From Ignavibacteria bacterium (GTDB taxonomy: Bacteria > Bacteroidota > Ignavibacteria > SZUA-365): 56,896 bases of DNA. The notes under the pieces were generated by a model. It was not told the DNA's origin and ran no database searches. It saw only the letters and a list, made by a program, of their open reading frames with translations. The stretch lies in contig JADKJW010000024.1 in assembly GCA_016720835.1 (NCBI GenBank), positions 1 to 56,896 on the forward strand, in the 5' to 3' direction. A program made the position numbers and the translations under genes. Of the stretch, positions 1 through 9,807 are shown one piece after another (the stretch's first letter is position 1; every line of letters begins with the position of its first letter).

Positions 1-152
1 TATGTCGGGGTCAAGTTGAACGGATACCTTGCTTCTTCCCCATACACCCTCTACGATCAGGGCAACGAAGTCGGCAAGGATGGCGCCAACTCGATCACCA
101 ACTACGGCGGAGCAGCACAACGGCGTATGGCGTCTATGCCATTTATCAAAAC

Positions 153-1538
153 GTGCTCAAGATCGCAAACAACACGATCAACGGCGGAAGCGGGACAACG
201 ACCACGCTGTACGGCATTTTCGTCTCGACGGCCACGAGCGCGAACATCGACATCTACAGCAACACCGTCACCATCGCCGGTGGCGCAACCACGTCAGCTA
301 TTTACGGCATCAACAACGCCGGAGGGAGTACCGCGTCGTCGAACACCGTGAACATCTATAGCAATACGGTGACCGGCTGTACGTACACGACAGCGACATC
401 GGGGATTTTCTACGGAATTTACAATAACGGAACGCCCGCCACGCTGAACATGTACGGCAACACCGTGTCGAGCAATGTGCTGCCGGGACCGGGAGCATTC
501 TATGGCATGTATAATGCCGGTGCGCTTGGAACGAACCCGTGTAATTTCTACAACAACACCATTGCCAGCAATTCCAAGAGCGGTGCGTCGGGAGCAATGT
601 ATCTCACGTACGGAACCACGGCCACGGTCAACTATTACGGAAACAGCATTCACGACAACAGTAACGGCTCAGGAAGCGGCCTGATTTACTGCTCGTACAA
701 TGGCAGCAGCCCGGTTACGGAGAGCTACTACAACAACACGTTTTACAATAACACGGCAGGCGGTGCGGGCACGGTATACGGCATCTATCTCCTGACGACT
801 TCAGGAACAAAAAACATATACGGCAACGAGATCTACGGTCTGAGTTCCACCGGCGGCACGGTGGCCGGCATCATCAGCGGGTACGGTGCGCCTCTGAATG
901 TGTACAAGAACAAGGTGTACAACCTTTCCTCGACGGGAACAGGCGGGCTCGTGTATGGCGTGTCAGTCAGTGCGACAAACTCCTATGTGTACAATAATTT
1001 CATTTCCGATCTGCGCACGCCGACCGCCACGGGAACAAACGCGGTCATAGGAATCAACGTCACTGGCGGAACGACGGCGGGTCTTTTCTACAATACTGTC
1101 TATCTGGACGCAACGAGTTCCTCGGCAACATCCTTCGGAACATCGGGCGTTTCCGTGTCCGTAACGCCGACGACGGAAATCCGCAACAATGTGGTCGTGA
1201 ATGTTTCCAACCCCGGACCGACGAGCGGTTTCACAGTGGCGCATCGGCGGAGTACGACGACGCTGACCACGTATGCCAGCGCCTCGAACGGCAACGATTT
1301 TTACGCGGGCTCCGGTTCAAACCGGTTCCTGTTCTACGACGGAACGAATTCCGATGCGACGATCGCGGCATACAAATCTCGCGTCACACCCCGGGACGGG
1401 GCCTCCTTCACCGAGCTGCCTCCGTTCACCAACGTTGGCTCGACTCCGTACGATTTGCACCTGATGAACGCACCGGCGACCCAGTGCGAAAGCGGAGGTT
1501 CCAGGGTGACAACACCGCTCGCCATCACCACGGATTAG
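153..1538 (+). CDS. Beta-helix surface protein A, fragment 1 (frame 3)
   Basis: A 461-codon piece of giant protein A. It is built of short parallel beta-helix coils with recurrent NNT(I/V) and YGIYN turns, typical of secreted bacterial beta-strand-repeat proteins. It aligns by eye with the middle of gene C: both share ISD(L/F)RTPTAT, SNPGPT/SDPGPT, the NxFYAGS block, RVTPRD and ELPPF, in the same order. Coding in fact continues upstream of 153: bases 1-112 read in frame 1 (YVGVKLNGYLASS...) before a one-base shift, so ATG 153 is an internal methionine and not a true start. The stop at 1538 is the product of an extra G; with it removed the reading continues YDNDTRQGETGYGGTGTAP, matching gene C. 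Specific ligand or function is unknown. Confidence 0.75.
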   Translation: MLKIANNTINGGSGTTTTLYGIFVSTATSANIDIYSNTVTIAGGATTSAIYGINNAGGSTASSNTVNIYSNTVTGCTYTTATSGIFYGIYNNGTPATLNMYGNTVSSNVLPGPGAFYGMYNAGALGTNPCNFYNNTIASNSKSGASGAMYLTYGTTATVNYYGNSIHDNSNGSGSGLIYCSYNGSSPVTESYYNNTFYNNTAGGAGTVYGIYLLTTSGTKNIYGNEIYGLSSTGGTVAGIISGYGAPLNVYKNKVYNLSSTGTGGLVYGVSVSATNSYVYNNFISDLRTPTATGTNAVIGINVTGGTTAGLFYNTVYLDATSSSATSFGTSGVSVSVTPTTEIRNNVVVNVSNPGPTSGFTVAHRRSTTTLTTYASASNGNDFYAGSGSNRFLFYDGTNSDATIAAYKSRVTPRDGASFTELPPFTNVGSTPYDLHLMNAPATQCESGGSRVTTPLAITTD

Positions 1539-1727
1539 CGACAACGACACGCGCCAGGGAGAGACGGGATACGGCGGCACTGGTACCGCACCAGATGTAG
1601 GGGCGGACGAGGAGAATTCCAGCCGCTCGATCTGTCGCCGCCGACAATCACGTACACGCTGCTCGGAAATTCCCTTACCGGATCGACCCGCTCCTTCTCG
1701 AACGTCACCATCACGGACGGGAGCGGT

Positions 1728-3791
1728 GTGAATGTGAGCAGCGGAACGAAACCCCGCGTGTACTACAAGAAATCAGGCGACAACAACACCTTCGTGGGAA
1801 ACACCAGCGCGGACAACGGGTGGAAATATGTGGAGGCGAATGGAACGAGCACCCCGTTCGATTTCACCATCGATTATTCGATCATCAACGGCGGTTCCAT
1901 CGGCGTCGGCGATGTGGTGCAGTATTTCGTTGTGGCGCAGGACAATGCCCCCGCGCAGAACGTCGCGATCAACAGTGGCACGTTCGCTGCACAGCCGACG
2001 AGCGTGGCTCTCACATCGGCGGCCTTCCCCATCGGGGGGACTATCAATTCGTACACCATTCAGGCCAGCATTAGCGGAACATTCCACGTCGGGACGGCAC
2101 AATCGGCTCCCTACAACACGCTGACGGCCGCGATCGCGGAAGTGAACAGCAAGGTGATGAACGGGGCTGTCACGCTTCTGCTCGACGATGCGACGTACAA
2201 CAGCACGAGCGAGACCTTCCCGATCACCATCGCGCAAAACAGCGGAGCGAGCGCGACGAATATCCTCACCATCAAACCGAACACCAGCAATACGGCGACG
2301 ATCACGGGCAGCGCATCGGCGCTCCTGAAACTCAACGGCGCCGATTATGTGATCATCGACGGTTCAAATTCGGGCGGAAGCACCCGCGATCTTACGATCA
2401 ACAACACGAATACCGCATCCTGCACCCCGGTATGGATCGCCTCGCTCGGCACAGGGCAGGGCGCGACGAACGTGACATTGAAGAATTGCACGCTCAGCAC
2501 GGGGTCCACGACAGCGACGACAACCTACGGCGTTTTTACAGGAGCATCTTCCGCTGTCGGCACGGCAGGCGACGATAACGATCAACTGCTGATCCAAAAC
2601 AACGCGATCAACACCGCATATTACGGCGTGTACGCCGCGGCGGGCTCGACCGGTCTTCTCGACGGATTGCAGATACTCCAGAATGCCATCGGCTCTTCCG
2701 TGACAGCCAATCAAATCGGCAAAGCGGGCATCACTGTCATTCAGGCCACCGGGGCAACGATCGCGCAGAACGAGATCTTCAACATTAACGGCGCGGTGAC
2801 GAATCCGCAGGGTATCGTCATCGGCACCGGCGTGGTGAGCAGTTCGGTGTCGCGCAACAGCATTCACGGATTGTTCTACAATGGCACCGGCGGCTACGGT
2901 GGAAAGGGCATCGACATCAACACCGGTACCGCATCGAGCGCACTGACGATATCCAACAATATCCTGTACGACATTCTCGGTGACGGCTGGAGCACGTTAT
3001 CTTCCGACGCTATTGTCGGAATTCGTATTCTCGGAAGCACCGGCGGTGTGAACCTGTATTACAACACTGTCAACCTTTCCGGGAATGCTCCCAGAACTGC
3101 GGCAACCGTCTCAGCCGCTCTGTATATCGTGTCTACAGCATCGTCGTTGAATATTCGTGACAACATCCTTTCGAATTCCATCGTCAACGCCACAACGAGC
3201 TCGAAGGCCTATGCCATTTATTCGGACGCGGCTTCATCGGCCTTTACGGCGATCAATTACAACGACTATTATCAGCGGCACCCAGGGAGTGCTCGGTACA
3301 TCGGTGCGGCGGACAAGGCGACGCTCTCTGCCCGGCAGCCCGGTACGACACAGGACGCGAATTCGATTTCCGCCGATCCACTGGTCAACTCCGCAACAAG
3401 TCTGAAACCGCAGCTTGGATCGCCCGTCCTTGCAACAGGAACACCCGTCAGTGTCACCGTCGACTACGACAACAATTCCCGCAGCGGATCCACGCCTTCC
3501 ATGGGCGCGTACGAGAACGGCGCCGACGTCGTCGGCCCGGTCGTCACCTACACCGCGCTCAGCAATGCTCTCGTCGCAACCTCACGGACATTCTCCAATG
3601 TGGCCGCAACGGACATCAGTGGCATCAACGGATCGTCCGGAACTCGTCCGCGTGTCTATTACAAGAAGGGCAATCTCTTCAATGAATGGAACGACAACAC
3701 CAGCAGCACCCAGGGTTGGAAGTGGGTCGAGGCAATGGCGCGACATCGCCATTCGACTTCACGATCGACTATTCGAAGTTGCCATTGGTAA
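1728..3791 (+). CDS. Beta-helix surface protein A, fragment 2 (frame 3)
   Basis: A 687-codon piece of protein A. Coding probably resumes in this frame near 1612 after a compensating one-base loss, so ATG 1728 is internal. The order is an Ig-like linker domain containing KPRVYYKKSG and DYSIINGG (about 1640-2040), the start of a new beta-helix marked by HVGTAQSAPYNTLTAAI (near residue 120) and SETFPITI, LNGADYVIIDG, then helix coils with NNTI/NNAI turns, and a second linker with RPRVYYKKGN. After KWVEA the frame is lost near 3733; the last 20 or so residues of the ORF are an artefact. The true continuation (NGATSPFDFTIDYSKLP) is in frame 2. The HVGTAQ...NTLTAAI start of this helix recurs near 6800 in fragment 3, so A contains at least two copies of this domain type. 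Confidence 0.75.
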   Translation: MNVSSGTKPRVYYKKSGDNNTFVGNTSADNGWKYVEANGTSTPFDFTIDYSIINGGSIGVGDVVQYFVVAQDNAPAQNVAINSGTFAAQPTSVALTSAAFPIGGTINSYTIQASISGTFHVGTAQSAPYNTLTAAIAEVNSKVMNGAVTLLLDDATYNSTSETFPITIAQNSGASATNILTIKPNTSNTATITGSASALLKLNGADYVIIDGSNSGGSTRDLTINNTNTASCTPVWIASLGTGQGATNVTLKNCTLSTGSTTATTTYGVFTGASSAVGTAGDDNDQLLIQNNAINTAYYGVYAAAGSTGLLDGLQILQNAIGSSVTANQIGKAGITVIQATGATIAQNEIFNINGAVTNPQGIVIGTGVVSSSVSRNSIHGLFYNGTGGYGGKGIDINTGTASSALTISNNILYDILGDGWSTLSSDAIVGIRILGSTGGVNLYYNTVNLSGNAPRTAATVSAALYIVSTASSLNIRDNILSNSIVNATTSSKAYAIYSDAASSAFTAINYNDYYQRHPGSARYIGAADKATLSARQPGTTQDANSISADPLVNSATSLKPQLGSPVLATGTPVSVTVDYDNNSRSGSTPSMGAYENGADVVGPVVTYTALSNALVATSRTFSNVAATDISGINGSSGTRPRVYYKKGNLFNEWNDNTSSTQGWKWVEAMARHRHSTSRSTIRSCHW

Positions 3792-3929
3792 CGGGTGTGA
3801 CAGGCGCTTCGCCGGCAGGCGTCATCGCCGATGGCGACACCGTCCTGTACTTCGTGACAGCACAGGATCTCGCATCGCCCGCCGAATGTCTCGATCAACA
3901 GCGGCACATTCGCGGCCGCACCCTCGAGC

Positions 3930-6900
3930 GTGGCATTGACGTCGACTGCATTCCCGATCGGGGGCACGGTGAATCGGTACTTCATCGGCGCAGACTTCAA
4001 CGGATCATACACTGTCGGAGCCACGGGGCAGTACCTGAACCTGACGCGCGTCGCCGCGGCGCTGACGCGCGGACAGGTGAGCGGCAACACGACATTCAAA
4101 CTCCTGTCTGATTACGACGGCACGACGGGCGAGACCTTCCCGATCGTCTTCAACGAGTTCCTCTCGATCGGCAGCCTGTGGACTGTCACGATTCGTCCTG
4201 ACGACGGTGTGACTGCGCGCTACACGAGCAACGGAGGAACAGCACCGACAACCGCCCTCATTTCCCTCAACGGCGCCGACCGCATCGTGTTTGACGGGCA
4301 GGGCCGCACGGGCGGCGGAGCTCCGACCGGCGTAAAGGAGTGGACGGTTCGTGCACAGACCAACACGAACAATGTGCCGAACTTCCTCTTCATCAATGAC
4401 GCCAGGGCGAATACCCTCACGTACCTCACCATCGAGGGCAATGCAGTTTCGACGGGCGCCAGCGGTACGATCTGGTTCTCCACGACGACCGGCGCCAACG
4501 GCAACGACAGCAACACCGTGTCCTTCTCCGACATCCGCGACCGGAGCGACGCGTCCGGCGTCCCGACAACAGCTGTGTATTCGCTCGGCACGACAACCAC
4601 CACCGCGTCGTTCAACAGCAACAACACGTTTACGAACTGCAACATCTATAACTACTTCAATCCCGCAAACGAGTCGAACGCATTCAAGGTTGCGGGCGGC
4701 AACACCGACTGGACGATCACGAACAACAGCATCTATCAGGTGAACGCGTTGACCGCCACGACGGCAGCCACGCACTACGCGCTCAACATGAACAACACGA
4801 GCGCGAACAACCACACGATCAGCGGAAACTTCATCGGCGGCAGCGCGCCGAATTGCGGCGGAACTCCGTGGACGCTGGGAGGCAGCGTCGCGGTCCTGTT
4901 CGACGGCATGTATCTCAACCTCGGCGCCACGACGGCATCGACGATAGCAAACAACACCATCGCGAACTTCGCGGTCACGACCACGAGCGCATCGACGTCC
5001 TCGCCGGGCATCTGGACCTCGATGTGGCTGGCGGCCGGCAATGCCACCATCAGCGGCAACACGATCGGCAGCGGCAGCGGAACGGGTTCGGTGACCGTCA
5101 CAACCTCCGCGGCGGGAGCGATCAGTTACTGTCTCGTGTCGTCCACGGGCGGGACGGCGACGATTTCCGGCAATACCGTCGGTTCCATCACCGCGCTCGG
5201 TGCCACAACGGCAAATTCGCACTCCCTCGTCGGAATCTCCGTCACCGGAAGCGGCACGCACACCATCACGGGCAACACCGTCGGAAGCACGTCGACCGCG
5301 AACAGCCTGTACTGCGGGACGGCGTCGACATCAGCCACGGGACAGCAGCTCGGCGGCATCCTGACCGGTTCCACAGGGACGACCACCATTACGAACAACA
5401 CCGTCGCGAATCTCCGGAACGAGTATGCGTCCAACGGGACGACGACGTTCTCCGGCGCAACGCGCGGTATCGTCGCAAGCAGCGGCATAAACACGATCAC
5501 GGGCAACACCGTGCGTGACGTATCGACCGCGAGCCTTCACGTCGGGACGGGCGGACCGAATGCGGGTCTCCTCGGGATCTCCGCGTATTCCACCACCGCG
5601 GGAATTCAGACCGTCTCGCAGAACACCGTCCATGCGCTCTCCAACTCTGCAGCAGCAGCCACCACTATCAGCGCGATTGGGATCCAGTTCTCCGGATCCA
5701 CATCCAATGCACACGTCATTGAAAGGAACCTTGTGCACGGCATCACCACCGCGACGAGCAACACCGGAGCGATGGTACTCGGCATCCAGGTGACAGGCGG
5801 AACGGCCACATTCAAGAACAACATGGTCCGGCTCGGCACGGACGTCGCGACCACCAACATCGTCGCGGGCATTTCGAAAGAGACGGCGACGAACAACAAC
5901 TTCTACTTCAACAGTGTCTATATCGGCGGATCGAACATCGGCAGCGGCGCCGCCGAGCCGAACACCATGGCCTTCCGGCGTACGTCCACCGCGACGGATG
6001 ACGTGCGAAACAATGTGTTCTTCAACGCGCGCTCGAACAGCGGCACGGGAACCGGCAAGCATTACGCCGCGTATCTGAATGCCACGACGACGATGATCAT
6101 GGATTACAACGTGCTCTTCTCGAACGGCACGGGCTCGGTGCTCGGCTTCGACGGCACGACGGATCGCGCCGATCTGGCGGCATGGAAGAACAACACGCCG
6201 TTCGATGCGCACTCCTCATCCGCCGACCCGCAGTATGTCGATGCGACGGGGTCGACACCCGATCTGCACATCTCGACGAGCCTGACCACCCCGGTGGAGA
6301 GCAACGGTATCACGATCTCCGGTATCACGACGGATTATGATGCCAATACGCGCAATGCCGCGACGCCGGATGTCGGTGCGGATGAGGGCACATTTACCGG
6401 ATCGGATCTCGTCCCGCCTGCAATCACGTGGTCGACGTTCACTTCGGGAATAGCTCCTCGCACGTTGACGGCAACGATCACGGATGCTTCGGGTGTCCCG
6501 ACTTCAGGATCCGGACTGCCGGTGCTCTATTGGAAGATCAATGCGGGGAGCTGGACTTCCTCGACAGGCGCCTCGATCGGCTCCAACCAGTACGACTTCA
6601 CGTTCGGAAGCGGCGCGGTCACGTCTGACGTCGTGTACTACTACATCGTTGCGCAGGACAACGCCTCGACGCCGAACGTGATCGCACAGCCTTACGTGGG
6701 AGCGAGCGGGTACAGCGTCAATCCGCCCGCGTGTTCGACGCCTCCCACCACGCCGAGCAGTTTCACCGTCATCAGCAGCATCAGCGGCGTCATCCACGTG
6801 GGCACTGCCCAGACAGCGCCGTACAACACGCTCACCGCTGCCATCGGAGATCTGAACGCGAAACAGATGACTGGTCCCGTGACCTTCCTCCTCGACGACG

Positions 6901-9248
6901 CGACATACAGCGCGAGCGAGACCTTTCCGATCGTCATCAATCAGAACATCGGCAGTTCGGCAACGAACACGTTGACCATCAAGCCGAATACCAGCGCGGT
7001 GCCCACCCTCACCGGTTCATCCGCATCGAGCATTCTCAAGCTCAACGGCGCGGATTACGTCATCATCGACGGATCGAACACCACGAACGGCACCACGCGA
7101 GACCTGACCATCGAGAACACTTCGACATCGGCGACCACCGCCGGCGTATGGATCGGCAGTCTCGGTACGGGCACGGGAGCGCATCACAATACACTGATGA
7201 ACTGCAACGTGAAGACGGGCATCGGCACGACGGCGTCCACGTATGCGATCTTTGCGGGGTCGGCGACGAGCATCGGATCGGCGGGCGACGACAACGACAA
7301 TCTGACGATTCAGAACAATCTTCTTTCGCAGGCGTATTACGGCATCTACGCTCTGGCGACGGCAACCGGCGTCAACAACGCACTCTCGATCACGCAGAAC
7401 ACGATCGGCTCCGCAAGCACCCCGATCGGGTTCTGCGCCGCGTACTTCTCGTACACGGCGGGCTCCGATTTCTCCTTGAACGATGTGTTCGGAATCACGC
7501 AGACGTCGAGCTTTGACGCCGTGTCCATCAACGCCGGTGTCACCAGCATGAGTTTCACCCGAAACAAGGTTCACGACCTCCTCAACAACAGCACCAACCG
7601 CGCGACGGCATTTTACATCAATGCCGGCACGTCGGCGTCTCTCGTTTTCGCCAACAATCTGATCTACGGCGTCATCAACAATGGCACGGGAGGAAACACC
7701 TTCCAGGACTGCGGATTTTACGTCAATGCGGGCGGCGGGTATGACTTCCTCTTCAATTCCGTGTTGATGAGTGGCGATCGCGATGCTGCAGGCGCAACGA
7801 AACCCTCGACGCCCGGATCATGCATGTTCATCAACACCGGATTGACCGGCATCTCCGTGATGAACAATATCTTCGTCAACACGCAGACTGCGGCGACGAA
7901 CAATCCCAAATCGTACGCAATCTACGATGCCGGCACGAATGCCGTGTTCTCCTCCATCAACAACAACAACTACTTTGTCAGCGGCGCGCAGGGCGTCCTT
8001 GCGTACCTCGGGGCGGACATTTCCACCCTCGCCGCGTGGAAAACTGCCGTTCCTGCGGACATGTACTCCGTGAACGGCGATCCGGGCTTCACGTCAACAA
8101 CCAATCTGCTTCCTGACGCGACACTGGCGGCCTGCTGGAACGTCAACGGCATGGGCACGCAGATCGCGTCGGTATCGACCGACTACGCGGGCAGCGCGCG
8201 CAGCACGACGGTTGCCGGCGGAGCGCCCGACATCGGCGCGTACGAATTCACGCCGGCGTCTACTCCGGCATCGGCAACGGCCTCGGCAGCGCCCGCAAAC
8301 AGCACGACGACCGTATACACCGTTTCCGGCCTGCCCATCGCGAGCATCACATGGGGCGCGGCGGGAACGGTTCCGAACGCCATCGATCTCCGCTTCTATC
8401 CCGGCACGAATCCTCCGGCGCCGCTGCAGGGGAATTTCGGAAACGGGTATGTGAACATCACCGCCACCGGCGGCAGCGGATACACGTACGACATCGTGTT
8501 TGGCTACGAACCCGGCCAGCTCGGCACCATCTCTTCGGAATCGAACATCCGTCTCGCCAAGCGCGATGCAGGCATCTGGAGGGCGTTCACGGACAGTTCC
8601 ACTGTGAACACCACCACCAGGACCGTCACCATGACGAATCTGGCCTACTTCTCCGATTTCGCCCTGACCGACGTCACCGCGCCGCTGCCCGTGCAGCTCG
8701 TCTCCTTCACCGCCTCCCGCAAGGGCAGCGCGGTGGATCTGGCGTGGAAGACGGCCAGCGAGCTGAACAGTCTCCGCTTTGCGATCGAACGCCGCGCGTC
8801 GGCGAACGATGCATGGACGGAGATCGGCTCGGTGCAGGCGCAGGGTTCGGTGGATCGTCCGACGGCGTACAGCTTCATCGACGCGAAGCTGCCGAAGGCG
8901 GACGAGCTGTTCTACCGCCTCCGCAAGATCGACCGCGACGGCAGCTTCGATTATTCGAACGTGCTGCGCGTGGCCATGAATGCGGACGGTTTCCAGGTGT
9001 TCGCGAACTACCCGAATCCGTTCAATCCCGGCACGACGATCTCCTTCGCGATTCCTAGCGAGCAGAGCGTGACCGTGCAGGTGTACGACATCACCGGCCG
9101 TCTCGTGGAGACGCTGGTTGACGGTACGATGCCCGCGGGCGTGCATTCGGCCACCTTCTTCTCGCGCGATCTGCCGAGCGGCATGTACCGGTACGTGGTG
9201 CTGGCCGGCGGGCAGATGAAGTCGGGGACGATGATTCTGGCGAGGTAG
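3930..9248 (+). CDS. Beta-helix surface protein A, C-terminal fragment with T9SS sorting domain
   Basis: A 1772-codon open frame that is the uninterrupted C-terminal part of protein A. Coding in this frame starts near 3880, so ATG 3930 is internal. It holds two beta-helix blocks: one opening near 3990 (SYTVGATGQYLNLTRV) and one near 6800 (HVGTAQTAPYNTLTAAI), separated by a DxGADEG terminator motif and an Ig-like linker with LPVLYWKINAG. Residues about 1587-1690 form the PVQLVSFTA fibronectin-like domain, which precedes the sorting signal in many T9SS cargos. From about 1692 the canonical T9SS type A tail follows: NYPNPFNPGTTI, VYDITGRLVETLVDG, LPSGMYRYVV, ending SGTMILAR. This predicts secretion through the Por system and attachment to the outer surface. 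The substrate or binding partner cannot be read from the sequence. Confidence 0.88.
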   Translation: MALTSTAFPIGGTVNRYFIGADFNGSYTVGATGQYLNLTRVAAALTRGQVSGNTTFKLLSDYDGTTGETFPIVFNEFLSIGSLWTVTIRPDDGVTARYTSNGGTAPTTALISLNGADRIVFDGQGRTGGGAPTGVKEWTVRAQTNTNNVPNFLFINDARANTLTYLTIEGNAVSTGASGTIWFSTTTGANGNDSNTVSFSDIRDRSDASGVPTTAVYSLGTTTTTASFNSNNTFTNCNIYNYFNPANESNAFKVAGGNTDWTITNNSIYQVNALTATTAATHYALNMNNTSANNHTISGNFIGGSAPNCGGTPWTLGGSVAVLFDGMYLNLGATTASTIANNTIANFAVTTTSASTSSPGIWTSMWLAAGNATISGNTIGSGSGTGSVTVTTSAAGAISYCLVSSTGGTATISGNTVGSITALGATTANSHSLVGISVTGSGTHTITGNTVGSTSTANSLYCGTASTSATGQQLGGILTGSTGTTTITNNTVANLRNEYASNGTTTFSGATRGIVASSGINTITGNTVRDVSTASLHVGTGGPNAGLLGISAYSTTAGIQTVSQNTVHALSNSAAAATTISAIGIQFSGSTSNAHVIERNLVHGITTATSNTGAMVLGIQVTGGTATFKNNMVRLGTDVATTNIVAGISKETATNNNFYFNSVYIGGSNIGSGAAEPNTMAFRRTSTATDDVRNNVFFNARSNSGTGTGKHYAAYLNATTTMIMDYNVLFSNGTGSVLGFDGTTDRADLAAWKNNTPFDAHSSSADPQYVDATGSTPDLHISTSLTTPVESNGITISGITTDYDANTRNAATPDVGADEGTFTGSDLVPPAITWSTFTSGIAPRTLTATITDASGVPTSGSGLPVLYWKINAGSWTSSTGASIGSNQYDFTFGSGAVTSDVVYYYIVAQDNASTPNVIAQPYVGASGYSVNPPACSTPPTTPSSFTVISSISGVIHVGTAQTAPYNTLTAAIGDLNAKQMTGPVTFLLDDATYSASETFPIVINQNIGSSATNTLTIKPNTSAVPTLTGSSASSILKLNGADYVIIDGSNTTNGTTRDLTIENTSTSATTAGVWIGSLGTGTGAHHNTLMNCNVKTGIGTTASTYAIFAGSATSIGSAGDDNDNLTIQNNLLSQAYYGIYALATATGVNNALSITQNTIGSASTPIGFCAAYFSYTAGSDFSLNDVFGITQTSSFDAVSINAGVTSMSFTRNKVHDLLNNSTNRATAFYINAGTSASLVFANNLIYGVINNGTGGNTFQDCGFYVNAGGGYDFLFNSVLMSGDRDAAGATKPSTPGSCMFINTGLTGISVMNNIFVNTQTAATNNPKSYAIYDAGTNAVFSSINNNNYFVSGAQGVLAYLGADISTLAAWKTAVPADMYSVNGDPGFTSTTNLLPDATLAACWNVNGMGTQIASVSTDYAGSARSTTVAGGAPDIGAYEFTPASTPASATASAAPANSTTTVYTVSGLPIASITWGAAGTVPNAIDLRFYPGTNPPAPLQGNFGNGYVNITATGGSGYTYDIVFGYEPGQLGTISSESNIRLAKRDAGIWRAFTDSSTVNTTTRTVTMTNLAYFSDFALTDVTAPLPVQLVSFTASRKGSAVDLAWKTASELNSLRFAIERRASANDAWTEIGSVQAQGSVDRPTAYSFIDAKLPKADELFYRLRKIDRDGSFDYSNVLRVAMNADGFQVFANYPNPFNPGTTISFAIPSEQSVTVQVYDITGRLVETLVDGTMPAGVHSATFFSRDLPSGMYRYVVLAGGQMKSGTMILAR

Positions 9249-9254
9249 GACGGA

Positions 9255-9298
9255 ATCAGGAATTCAGAATCCAGAATTCAGAATTCAGAATCCAGAAG
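9255..9298 (+). repeat. Heptanucleotide tandem repeat after gene A
   Basis: Seven bases after the stop codon of gene A there is a run of imperfect 7-bp units, mainly CAGAATT and CAGAATC. The same unit family follows the stop codons of genes B and C and the peptidase at 49260-51464. Confidence 0.8.
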
Positions 9299-9303
9299 GA
9301 AAA

Positions 9304-9337
9304 CGAAGAGGGCGGCCCGAAAGAGCCGCCCTCTTCG
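9304..9337 (+). terminator. GC-rich hairpin after gene A, probable terminator
   Basis: CGAAGAGGGCGGC (9304-9316) pairs perfectly with GCCGCCCTCTTCG (9325-9337), a 13-bp stem. The core 9310-9331 can also be drawn as a 9-position GGGCG...CGCCC stem (one mismatch) with a GAAA (GNRA) loop. The T-run is weak, but the position 56 bp after the stop and the same element after genes B and C support a terminator or 3'-end stabiliser. Confidence 0.65.
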
Positions 9338-9388
9338 CGTATTCGATGTTGATCGACCGCACCCCGTAGGGCCGCACGGCGTGTTCAC

Positions 9389-9590
9389 GATGTGAATCGG
9401 AAGAGGGCGGGTTGGAAAACCCGCCCCCCCGGGAAGGACGATGTGTATCGGAAGAGGGCGAGTTGGAAAACCCGCCCCCCAGGAGGGACGATGTGAATCG
9501 GAAGAGGGCGGGTTGGAAAACCCGCCCCCCCCAGGAGGGACGATGTGAATCGGAAGAGGGCGAGTTGGAAAACCCGCCCCCCTCATAGGG
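9389..9590 (+). repeat. Tandem hairpin array 1 (four copies, about 51-bp period)
   Basis: Four direct copies start near 9389, 9440, 9490 and 9542. Each has a conserved lead (GATGTGAATCGGAAGA) and a hairpin: GGGCGGGTT, loop GGAA, AACCCGCCC (first copy 9405-9426). Copies 2 and 4 carry GGGCGAGTT, giving one mismatch. The loop is a GNRA tetraloop only when read on the plus strand, the strand of the upstream gene. Minus-strand ORFs across it encode only a short repeated peptide and are not credible genes. Confidence 0.9.
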
Positions 9591-9659
9591 GCCCGTTCGA
9601 GTAATTGATATCGCGCAACAAATGTGCGGATAGGGAGATCCGCCACCCCTTGATGGCGC

Positions 9660-9688
9660 TTGACAATGGGGAGGTGGTCGAGTATGTT
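9660..9688 (+). promoter_or_regulatory. Candidate promoter for gene B
   Basis: TTGACA at 9660-9665 is followed after 17 bp by TATGTT at 9683-9688, a near-consensus sigma-70 spacing. It lies about 120 bp before the gene B start. Predicted from consensus only; Bacteroidota relatives often use other promoter motifs. Confidence 0.35.
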
Positions 9689-9807
9689 CATTGCATCGTT
9701 GAGATTTACCCCCATCACGTTTTCAGTTCAGGGCAGATCTATTGGCTGTTGTTACGCCATCCTTGCATCGCCATACCCTGTCGTCAAATTCCCATACGGA
9801 GAATGCC

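Larger units (their letters stand above)
1..9248 (+). other. Reconstructed giant T9SS surface protein A (5' partial, five apparent frameshifts)
   Basis: Homology between paralogues shows that the ORF pieces 1-~112, ~112-1538, ~1612-3733, ~3733-3880 and ~3880-9248 are one coding sequence. Reading starts in frame 1 at base 1, moves to frame 3 near 112 (one base missing), to frame 1 at 1538 (extra G in gattaGcgac creates the stop), back to frame 3 near 1612 (one G missing in gaggagaat), to frame 2 near 3733 (one base missing) and back to frame 3 near 3880 (one extra base). Each correction restores a continuous match to gene C (25693-31452) or to sister repeats. Compared with gene C, about 260 N-terminal residues lie outside the window. 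The product would be a secreted right-handed beta-helix protein with a C-terminal T9SS sorting domain, exported to the cell surface. It could be a real pseudogene, but assembly indels are more likely. Confidence 0.8.

Noticed and set aside
3686..4111. Programmed frameshifting as an explanation for breaks in genes A and B
   Set aside because: The shift sites have no shared slippery heptamer and go in both directions; they differ between copies of the same repeat.
9389..9590. CRISPR-like spacing of the hairpin arrays
   Set aside because: Only four units, the spacers are themselves conserved between copies and loci, and no cas genes are present.
9278..9718. Minus-strand ORF of 146 codons across hairpin array 1, with repeated GFPTRPLPIHIV peptide (similar ORFs near 25292-25753)
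   Set aside because: The peptide is only the translation of the DNA hairpin repeat; no start signal, and the same pattern follows each giant gene.
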